Source of the DNA: Streptosporangiaceae bacterium
GTDB lineage: Bacteria > Actinomycetota > Actinomycetes > Streptosporangiales > Streptosporangiaceae
NCBI GenBank assembly: GCA_030040815.1
Contig: JASHSZ010000476.1
Coordinates: 1 to 5,692 of the forward strand
Direction: 5' to 3'
Length of the DNA stretch: 5,692 nucleotides
Shown here: one piece after another, positions 1 to 5,275 of the stretch
Layout: each line of letters starts with the position of its first letter
How positions within the stretch are numbered: position 1 is the stretch's first letter
Notes under the pieces: generated by a model
What the model was told of the DNA's origin: nothing
Databases searched by the model: none
Seen by the model: the letters and a program-made list of their open reading frames with translations, nothing else
Made by a program: the position numbers and the translations under genes

Positions 1-403
1 ACGTGTAGGCGATGATGAAAGTCAGGGCGGCGAGGACAACAACGGCGAGTGAGTGCACCACCACGGCCGCAACCCGGTCGCGCATGGTGGGACGGTTCGC
101 ATCGAGGGCAACCAGGGCTGCGTAGATCGCCACGAACAGCAGCCAGCTCACGATGACGTAGCCAACGATGCCGCTGAACGGGCCGATCTCCGTCCACAGG
201 ATACCGGTGGTGGCCAGCGCGGCTACAGCCGCGCCGGTCACAGCCAGGACGTCGGTTATCCGGGCTCCGCCGAGCCGTCGCGGTGACGGCGGGGTGGCTG
301 TCCCGCCCGATCGCACCGGCTTGGTCGTTCGCGGCGTGCCGGCAGCGTCCTGGGCGGTTTCAGGACCGCCGGGCTGGGCAGACGGAGTGGGCAGTACGGC
401 CAC
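1..403 (-). CDS. pstA: Phosphate ABC transporter permease PstA, N-terminal part, cut by the window edge
   Basis: PstA is one of the two inner-membrane permeases of the PstSCAB phosphate importer. Only the first 134 codons are visible and the frame is open to the left edge. The start is a GTG five bases after the pstC stop, which implies translational coupling; no strong ribosome binding site is seen. Residues 1-48 are a Pro/Thr/Gly-rich cytoplasmic tail. Hydrophobic segments follow at about 49-70, 78-100 and 111-134, with the conserved-looking link LDANRPTMRDRVA (100-112) before the third. Extra membrane segments ahead of the permease core are, to my knowledge, a feature of actinobacterial PstA proteins. 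The conserved permease loop with the EAA motif lies outside the window, so the call rests on this N-terminal pattern and on the adjacent pstC. A generic second permease of an ABC importer is the only real alternative. Confidence 0.86.
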   Translation of the reverse strand, partial: MAVLPTPSAQPGGPETAQDAAGTPRTTKPVRSGGTATPPSPRRLGGARITDVLAVTGAAVAALATTGILWTEIGPFSGIVGYVIVSWLLFVAIYAALVALDANRPTMRDRVAAVVVHSLAVVVLAALTFIIAYT

Positions 404-408
404 GGCGA

Positions 409-1440
409 TCAGAGCTCGCTCACAGCGCCGGAGCGCGAGCGCGCCACAATCCGCGCAGCGATGAAATTCACCAGCAGCGTAAGCGCGAACAGCGCCAGTC
501 CGGCAGCCATCAGCGCGCTCACCGCGAACGGGGTCGCCTCGGAGTACTGCAGCGCGATCATGCTCGCTACGGAGCTGGTGCCGTGCTGCAGGATGTGTAT
601 CTGAATCTGATAGACCGGCGAGATGATCATCACGACCGCGATCGTCTCGCCGAGTGCCCGTCCGAGGCCGAGCATCGTGCCGCCGACCATGGCGCCACGG
701 CCGAACGGCAGCACGACCGTGCGGATCATCCCCCATCGGGTGCCGCCGAGGGCGAGCGCGCCCTCCCGTTCGCCCAGCGGAGCCTGGCTGAACGCCTCGC
801 GCATGATCGAGGAGGCAATAGGGGTGACCATGAGGCCAACCACCATGCCGGCGATGAACGTTGACGAGGTGTAGTACGTCGCGGTCGGCTGCAGGGCGTG
901 CCGGGCGACGAGGTCAACCTTGAAGATCGGGATCCAGCCGAACCAGTCGTTGATCCAGCGCGATACCGAGACGACCCGCCATTGCAGCAGCACGAAGCCC
1001 CACATGCCGTAGACGACGCTGGGGACGGCGGCCATCAGGTCGATCACGGTGATCAGAAGCCGTTGGATCTGCCGCGGCGCGTACTCGGATATGTACAGTG
1101 CCGTACCGAGCGCGAGCGGGATCGCCACCGCGATCGCGACCAGCGCGATGAGAATGGTGCCGACCATGATGGCGGCGATGCCGAACCCACCCCCGTTGGG
1201 GTTCCAGGCCTGCGTAGTGAGGAAGGACAAGCCGGCTTTCCGCAGCGCCTGCGCGCCGCGGAAAGCCAAGAAGGTACCCACCAGCGCCATAATGAGCAGC
1301 ACGACTGTCCCGCCGGCCCGCGCGATCGCCCGGAACGTGCGGTCAGACCCGCTCGGCCGGGCAGCCAGACTGCGCCGACCGGCGACGGCGGAACCCGCCG
1401 AGCCGAACCGCCTGCCGAACAGCACGAAACACCCGCCCAT
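409..1440 (-). CDS. pstC: Phosphate ABC transporter permease PstC
   Basis: This is the complete first permease of the PstSCAB importer, 343 aa from the ATG at 1440. It pairs with PstA to form the membrane channel for phosphate delivered by PstS. A cytoplasmic N-tail is followed by membrane segments at about 45-65, 87-112, 130-152, 192-212, 250-274 and 305-329. The family-typical FLTTQAWNP lies after segment 1 and VPSVVYGMWGF in segment 3. The EAA loop that docks on PstB is clear at 226-245: EGALALGG, then WGMIRTVVLP. The frame stays open to an ATG at 1548 (379 aa), but that start would include a repeat-rich probable promoter, so a start at 1440 or at the GTG at 1425 is preferred. GGGAG abuts the 1440 ATG too closely to work well; GGCGGG lies six bases before the 1425 GTG. 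No pstS precedes the gene. Family assignment is firm; the start is not. Confidence 0.93.
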   Translation of the reverse strand: MGGCFVLFGRRFGSAGSAVAGRRSLAARPSGSDRTFRAIARAGGTVVLLIMALVGTFLAFRGAQALRKAGLSFLTTQAWNPNGGGFGIAAIMVGTILIALVAIAVAIPLALGTALYISEYAPRQIQRLLITVIDLMAAVPSVVYGMWGFVLLQWRVVSVSRWINDWFGWIPIFKVDLVARHALQPTATYYTSSTFIAGMVVGLMVTPIASSIMREAFSQAPLGEREGALALGGTRWGMIRTVVLPFGRGAMVGGTMLGLGRALGETIAVVMIISPVYQIQIHILQHGTSSVASMIALQYSEATPFAVSALMAAGLALFALTLLVNFIAARIVARSRSGAVSEL

Positions 1441-1486
1441 CTCCCGCGGCCCATAAGGCCGACGCCGCTCCAGGCTGGGGATGCTA

Positions 1487-1507
1487 GGTACCTGGGCACC
1501 TGGGTAC
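1487..1507. repeat. Tandem 8-bp repeat with dyad symmetry upstream of pstC
   Basis: On the plus strand ACCTGGGC (1490-1497) is followed at once by ACCTGGGT (1498-1505), a two-copy repeat with seven of eight bases alike. The same stretch is flanked by inverted arms GTACC (1488-1492) and GGTAC (1503-1507), and AGGTACCT (1486-1493) is itself a palindrome. It lies just upstream of the proposed -10 box of pstC, a usual place for an operator or activator site. It does not match the 11-bp-spaced GTTCACC pattern of Streptomyces PhoP boxes. Confidence 0.45.
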
Positions 1508-1547
1508 GCCCAGCACTTAATCATGGCACTCGGCGGCTTGGACGACA

Positions 1548-1562
1548 CGCGCGGAAAGCGCG
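1548..1562 (-). terminator. Possible short GC hairpin terminator after the FtsX-type permease gene
   Basis: CGCGC (1548-1552) and GCGCG (1558-1562) form a five-base-pair perfect stem around a five-base loop, about 28 bases after the permease stop. There is no T-tract on the minus strand, so if it terminates it would be of the tract-less type proposed for actinobacteria. A stem this short is common by chance in high-GC DNA. Confidence 0.25.
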
Positions 1563-1590
1563 GATGAACACTGGATTGCGTCGGACGCGT

Positions 1591-4383
1591 TCAGCGGCTG
1601 GTCATCGCGTGATCATCTGAGGTGAGCCGCGTGCTCGCGCGGTGCATGCGCGCCACGGCGGACGCGCTGGCCGCGACCAGGGCCATCGCGACGCCGGTTC
1701 CGACGACGACTGCGACCACCCCCAGCAGATCCGCGGGGAACTGGTGCACCAGGGCGAGGACACCCACGACGTCCAGCACGCTCGCGGCGACGCCGCCGGA
1801 GAGCCCGAGCAGCACTGCCTCGCCCACGGCGAGCAGTGCCACCCCGTGCGCTGGCCAGCCGATCGCCCGTAGCGTTCGCAGCTCGACCGCCCGCTCTGGC
1901 GCGCTGGACCAGCGGATGTCCGTCACCGTGACAGTTGCGAGCGCGACGATCGTGAGCACGGCCGCCAGGTCGACCGGGTCGTCCAGCCACCAGAACGGCT
2001 GACCGAACCACGAGCCGACGACCGCTCCGCCGAAGACCCAGCGCACCACCAGCTCCAGGCCGAGGAGCGTGCACGCCACGGTGATCACGCCCACGCCTAG
2101 CGCAGTACGTCCGGGGGCACGCAGCATGCTCCGCACGGCGTGCCCGAATACGCCTGCCGGTCGAGCTCGCAGGCCGGCCCGGGCAGCGAACCCGGCGGTC
2201 GATGCCGACGGCTCCGCGGTGGCTCGCCGCACCTGCCACCAGGCCGCGACCATCGTCATCGCCACGCCAGCGGGCGCGCTCAGCAGCGGCCACCCGGTAG
2301 CTGGATCACGGCCGATGGCTGCCTCGAGGATGTAGGCGAGGCCCACGGCAAGCAGCCCGGCGGCCAGCGAGATCAGCGCGAACTCCTGCACGAGCTGCCA
2401 CGCGACGTGCCGCCTGCGCCAGCCGAGCGCGCGCAGCGTTGCTAGTTCGCGACGCCGCCGGTGCAGCATGGCCGCCGTACCGCTGAGCACGAACGCCGTG
2501 CCGACCACGAGCACTGCCGCGGACAGCGCGACGCTCCGGGGATCGACCGCAGAGGACACGGTGGTCCGGGTGTCGCTGCGGTACCAGATCTCGGTCAAGC
2601 TCAGGGCCGGGCGGCCGTCGTGGCCAGCGGCCAGGTACACGGTGCGCCTGGCGGCCGACGCCGCCAGCGTGACGTCCACGAGCAGTCCGGTGGCCCGCAC
2701 GATCTCCTGGGCGACCACGCGCACCCGCGCCTGGCTCAGGGCGTCATCGCCCGTTACGCCTGCGACGCGCACGCGGATTGAACCGATCGGCGCGCGCGCG
2801 TCGGTGTGGGTGTAAGCGCCGGCCGCGGTGAACGCGCCGATGTCCTGCAGCGGCATGACGAGCGTCGCGCCGGGGCTTGGGTAGCCGGCCGGATTGCCGT
2901 CAGGAGCCAGTGTCCCGCCGTCGAGCAACCGCCGCGACGCGGCGTCCGCGCCGGACAGCGTCTCGCCTAGGTACGGTGACGGCGTCGCCGCCGAGCTGGC
3001 GATCCGGTCGGGGTCGAACACGCCGACCACGTGCAGCGCGGCACCGGAGGCCGGCTGGCCGCTGTCGCCGGCGCTGTTCGTGAGAGACACGGCCACGTGC
3101 GGGGTCAGGGCGCGGAACCCGACGTCGGCGACATCGGCGGTCGCCGCGTCCTGGCCGGTCAGCGCGTACGGGCCGGCCCAGATGGCAGGATCGGCCGGCA
3201 CCGGCTGCGGCGTCAGCGCTCCGTCGGCGCCGACCGTGTAGTGCGCCGGTCTCGGTGTCCAGTAGGCCGGCACCGCGGTCGGCCGGGATCCGAGCAGGGA
3301 CCCGAGCAGCTCGCGGTAGGCCTGGCCGGCGGTCACGGTGTGCGTGGCGCCGACCGGCTGCCCCCGGGCTGCATCGAGGAGTGCATCGATCTGGTTGGGG
3401 CTGAGGCCGCTGGCGTAGTGGAGCGCGGTGCTCGCGGGCAGCCGGCTGAGGGTGAGCGCATCCTGCGCGTCCTCGTCAATCGAGCTAGCGATGATCACCG
3501 GTACCGATCCGCCGTGAGTAACGCCGGTCGTGGGCAGATAACCGCCGTGTGTCACCGCGCGGTCGAGCTGCAGCAAGCTGGCCTCCGCCGCGGGATCGAC
3601 GGCCACGAGCGGCAGCAGGAAAGTCCAGGCGAACGGAACCGAGATCGTCGGCGGCGGACGGACGGCCCAGTCTGCCCGGTCGGGACCCGTCGTGGTGGAC
3701 CAGCACGCCGCACGGCGCTGCGCGTCCACCGAGAAGACCTGCGGCAGCGGCGTAGGGCTGGCACTCGGGCAAACCAGCGTCAGCGCGCCGTCCGGCCCGG
3801 CCTCGACGTCGCCAGCCCCTCGGGCGGCGTTGGCCTTGCTCGCCGTCAGCGGGGATGTGGTGACGTACGTGCTGCCGACGTTCTGCTCGGTGACGGTGCT
3901 CAGCCCGGCGTCGGTGCGCAGCCGCGCCGTCACGGTGAACAGTGCGGGCGTCGACGTCAGCGCGCTCGCCGGCACTGCGACCGGGACGATGACCGTGAGC
4001 GGAACGTAGCCCACCATCGTCATCGGCGCAGCGACCTGGACGCCCGGCAGGCGGCGGATGATGTCGTACTGGGCGAGCGTGATGCCACCGGACAGCTCGG
4101 CCAGGTCGGTGGGCCGGGCCAGCGAGCCAGCCCCGGCTCGCTGCGCGACCCGGCTCGGCACCCGGACCAGGATGTCGTAGGCGCGCGACGGACTGGCAGC
4201 GGGTAGCCGACCGCGCACCTGCACCGTCAGCGCGGAGGCGTTCATGCACAAAATCGTGAACGCGGCGGCCGTGGCAGCGATCCCGGCGACGAGGACGGAC
4301 GTCCGCGCGCGCACCGGGTACAGCGGAGCGTGGTCAAGCCGCACGGCCGTCAGCCGATTCGGTCGACGCGGCCGCGGGTCCAC
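1591..4383 (-). CDS. Large FtsX-type ABC permease with two FtsX-like membrane domains
   Basis: This is a membrane protein of the FtsX/MacB/LolE superfamily, 930 aa from the GTG at 4383. Such permeases usually do not pump through a channel but pass ATPase motion to an extracytoplasmic domain, in export, lipoprotein extraction or cell-wall control. Membrane segment 1 is at about 28-50, followed by an extracytoplasmic domain to about 615 with two cysteines (Cys205, Cys227) that could pair. The first FtsX-like domain (615-720) has the cytoplasmic motif ELATLRALGW at 646-655. The second (745-910) has ELRTLRAIGW at 834-843. In this family these loops contact the ATPase. A GTG at 4344 (917 aa), five bases after the upstream stop as at the pstC-pstA junction, is an equally good start; from 4383 the genes overlap by 34 bp. 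The substrate is unknown. The oddity is that its only visible partner is a motif-less ATPase homologue. Confidence 0.88.
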   Translation of the reverse strand: MDPRPRRPNRLTAVRLDHAPLYPVRARTSVLVAGIAATAAAFTILCMNASALTVQVRGRLPAASPSRAYDILVRVPSRVAQRAGAGSLARPTDLAELSGGITLAQYDIIRRLPGVQVAAPMTMVGYVPLTVIVPVAVPASALTSTPALFTVTARLRTDAGLSTVTEQNVGSTYVTTSPLTASKANAARGAGDVEAGPDGALTLVCPSASPTPLPQVFSVDAQRRAACWSTTTGPDRADWAVRPPPTISVPFAWTFLLPLVAVDPAAEASLLQLDRAVTHGGYLPTTGVTHGGSVPVIIASSIDEDAQDALTLSRLPASTALHYASGLSPNQIDALLDAARGQPVGATHTVTAGQAYRELLGSLLGSRPTAVPAYWTPRPAHYTVGADGALTPQPVPADPAIWAGPYALTGQDAATADVADVGFRALTPHVAVSLTNSAGDSGQPASGAALHVVGVFDPDRIASSAATPSPYLGETLSGADAASRRLLDGGTLAPDGNPAGYPSPGATLVMPLQDIGAFTAAGAYTHTDARAPIGSIRVRVAGVTGDDALSQARVRVVAQEIVRATGLLVDVTLAASAARRTVYLAAGHDGRPALSLTEIWYRSDTRTTVSSAVDPRSVALSAAVLVVGTAFVLSGTAAMLHRRRRELATLRALGWRRRHVAWQLVQEFALISLAAGLLAVGLAYILEAAIGRDPATGWPLLSAPAGVAMTMVAAWWQVRRATAEPSASTAGFAARAGLRARPAGVFGHAVRSMLRAPGRTALGVGVITVACTLLGLELVVRWVFGGAVVGSWFGQPFWWLDDPVDLAAVLTIVALATVTVTDIRWSSAPERAVELRTLRAIGWPAHGVALLAVGEAVLLGLSGGVAASVLDVVGVLALVHQFPADLLGVVAVVVGTGVAMALVAASASAVARMHRASTRLTSDDHAMTSR

Positions 4384-5129
4384 GGGTCGTCGTCACCGCT
4401 CAATTCGTCGGCGGTGACCAAGCCGCCCGCGAGAGTCACGAGCCGCCGACAGCGCGCCGCCGTGGCGAGGCGGTCGGTCGCCAGCAGCAGCGTGAAGCCA
4501 TACCGATAGTGAAGGTCCAGCAGCAGGTCCAGGACGCGCGCCGCACTCGGTGGTGCCAGCACCGGTGCCGGGTCCTCAGCGAGCACGAGCCGCGGGGCGG
4601 GCAGCAGCGCCCGCGCTACCAGAATCCGCCAGCGCTGCTCAGCCGTCAGCGTCTCAACCGGTGCCGCCGCGAGGTGACCAGCGCCGGTGAGCTCGAGCAG
4701 TTCAGCCGCCCGCTCGCTGGCCTGGTCATCGGCCCGCCGGGAGCGCGACGCGGCCAGCACGTTATCGGTGACCGACAGCGACTGCAGCAGCGGAAATCGC
4801 TCAGACAGCAGCCCGCGATCCGCGCGATAACGCTCCATCGCGGCACCGCCCAGCCGGTGCACGGCCAGGCCGCCGACGATGACCTGGCCAGACCGGGGTC
4901 GGCGCAGCCCGGCCACGACGTCCAGCACGTCGACGGCGGTACCGTCGGCGTGGCTGTGCAGCGCGACACTCTGACCCGCTGGTATCTGCAGGCTGATGCC
5001 GGCCGCCGCGGACGCGCCGCCGCGGACGATCACGCCGGTCAGCGTGACCGCCACGCCCGAGGTATCGCGAGCACCGCTGTCCGGCGGGTGCTCCCCAGCC
5101 CCGCTGATCACAGCGACATAATGCCTCAT
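4350..5129 (-). CDS. Degenerate ABC-type ATP-binding protein (probable pseudo-ATPase), partner of the FtsX-type permease
   Basis: This 259-aa protein has the length and framework of an FtsE/LolD/MacB-type ABC ATPase: SLQIPAGQSVAL (46-57), VAGLRRPRSGQVIVGG (72-87), LLQSLSVTDNV (114-124), VARALLPAPRLVLAEDP (171-187). Yet every motif used for ATP is altered. The A-loop aromatic is missing. In the Walker A region (58-67) the invariant Lys is Ala65 and the following Ser/Thr is Val66. The Q-loop Gln is Glu110. The signature is LTAEQ (161-165) instead of LSGGQ. Walker B ends Glu185-Asp186 instead of Asp-Glu. The D-loop Asp is Ala192 and the H-loop His is Asp219. The frame is intact with no stop or frameshift, so the protein is probably made but unlikely to hydrolyse ATP. 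It is the first gene of a two-gene unit, divergent from PadR. The ATG at 5129 has a weak AGGTAG seven bases upstream that lies inside a palindrome. The motif alignment was done by eye. Confidence 0.85.
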   Translation of the reverse strand: MRHYVAVISGAGEHPPDSGARDTSGVAVTLTGVIVRGGASAAAGISLQIPAGQSVALHSHADGTAVDVLDVVAGLRRPRSGQVIVGGLAVHRLGGAAMERYRADRGLLSERFPLLQSLSVTDNVLAASRSRRADDQASERAAELLELTGAGHLAAAPVETLTAEQRWRILVARALLPAPRLVLAEDPAPVLAPPSAARVLDLLLDLHYRYGFTLLLATDRLATAARCRRLVTLAGGLVTADELSGDDDPWTRGRVDRIG

Positions 5130-5135
5130 ATACTG

Positions 5136-5149
5136 ACTACCTAGGTAGT
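5136..5149. promoter_or_regulatory. 14-bp perfect palindrome, candidate PadR operator
   Basis: ACTACCTAGGTAGT reads the same on both strands with no spacer. Its left end is seven bases from the ATG of the pseudo-ATPase gene, so a bound protein would cover the start region, including the AGGTAG that could serve as ribosome binding site or a -10-like TAGGTA. PadR dimers bind dyad-symmetric sites, which makes this a natural candidate. The binding protein is inferred. Confidence 0.55.
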
Positions 5150-5152
5150 GTG

Positions 5153-5178
5153 GTGACGACGCGCTGGCGCTTCGTCAC
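5153..5178. promoter_or_regulatory. 26-bp near-perfect palindrome, candidate second operator
   Basis: Outer arms GTGACGA (5153-5159) and TCGTCAC (5172-5178) and inner arms GCGC (5161-5164) and GCGC (5167-5170) face each other. Only one C/T mismatch (5160 against 5171) and a two-base TG centre break the symmetry, so eleven of thirteen position pairs are complementary. It begins four bases after the 14-bp palindrome. As DNA it suits a dimeric regulator; as RNA it would fold into a stem. Confidence 0.5.
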
Positions 5179-5194
5179 GAGGGCGGGACTTTCC

Positions 5195-5229
5195 GCCACT
5201 GAGGCCCGTCGCCGGCGGGCGCTAGTGGC
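5195..5229. repeat. Long interrupted inverted repeat upstream of PadR
   Basis: GCCACT (5195-5200) pairs with AGTGGC (5224-5229), and inside it GCCCG (5204-5208) pairs with CGGGC (5216-5220), separated by a three-by-three internal loop and closed by a seven-base loop. It lies between divergent genes, so it does not end either one; a regulatory dyad or chance GC-rich structure are the options. Confidence 0.35.
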
Positions 5230-5263
5230 CCTGTCCGGCCCGTGGCGGGTCAGCAGAATTCGG

Positions 5264-5269
5264 TATTGT
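5264..5269 (+). promoter_or_regulatory. Possible -10 box of a leaderless PadR transcript
   Basis: TATTGT fits the TANNNT -10 pattern and ends six bases before the GTG at 5276, the usual distance to a transcription start. With no Shine-Dalgarno sequence before that GTG, transcription and translation may begin at the same base, a common arrangement in actinobacteria. No convincing -35 element is seen. Confidence 0.4.
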
Positions 5270-5275
5270 CGGCGC

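Larger units (their letters stand above)
1441..1590 (-). promoter_or_regulatory. Intergenic region between the FtsX-type permease gene and pstC, with probable pstC promoter
   Basis: These 150 bp separate two unrelated systems read in the same direction, so a promoter for pstC is expected here. On the minus strand TAGCAT (1486-1481) fits the TANNNT -10 pattern and would place transcription start near 1474, about 35 bases before the ATG at 1440. No TTGACA-like -35 is found at 16-18 bp; that zone is occupied by a tandem repeat (listed separately). This suggests a regulator-dependent promoter. The promoter is inferred from pattern only. Confidence 0.4.
5130..5275. promoter_or_regulatory. Divergent control region between the pseudo-ATPase gene and the PadR gene
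   Basis: This 146-bp stretch should carry the promoters of both outward-facing genes. From left to right it holds a 14-bp perfect palindrome, a 26-bp near-perfect palindrome, a small inverted repeat GGCGG/CCGCC (5182-5186 and 5193-5197), a long interrupted hairpin, and a -10-like TATTGT. The PadR frame has no stop through this region, so an upstream start for PadR cannot be excluded, but the symmetry argues for regulatory DNA. PadR proteins commonly repress a neighbouring divergent transporter operon and themselves; that role is inferred here. Confidence 0.65.

Noticed and set aside
1563..1569. PhoP box half-site (GTTCATC on the minus strand) upstream of pstC
   Set aside because: Only one unit resembles GTTCACC; the neighbouring 11-bp positions match poorly, so a PhoP box cannot be supported.
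898..1620. Plus-strand open frame of 240 codons opposite pstC
   Set aside because: The composition is dominated by Arg, Asp, Pro and His with no family features, and it lies antisense to a well-supported pstC.
1613..2293. Second minus-strand frame inside the permease gene (226 codons), possibly a frameshifted continuation
   Set aside because: The 930-aa frame continues unbroken through this stretch with good membrane segments; the alternative frame is Arg/Gly-rich noise.
3031..4206. Long open frame on the plus strand opposite the FtsX-type permease (391 codons)
   Set aside because: The translation is rich in Arg, Gly, Pro and Ala with no recognisable domain, as expected for the antisense of a high-GC gene; the minus-strand frame encodes a clear membrane protein.
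4350..5129. Calling the ABC-type gene a pseudogene
   Set aside because: It is full length, has no stop or frameshift, keeps the framework motifs and is tightly coupled to the next gene; loss of catalysis does not by itself mean loss of function.
4509..5144. Plus-strand open frame of 211 codons opposite the pseudo-ATPase gene, extending into the divergent control region
   Set aside because: It has no family features and is a Gln/Arg-rich shadow of the minus-strand gene, whose ABC framework is unmistakable.
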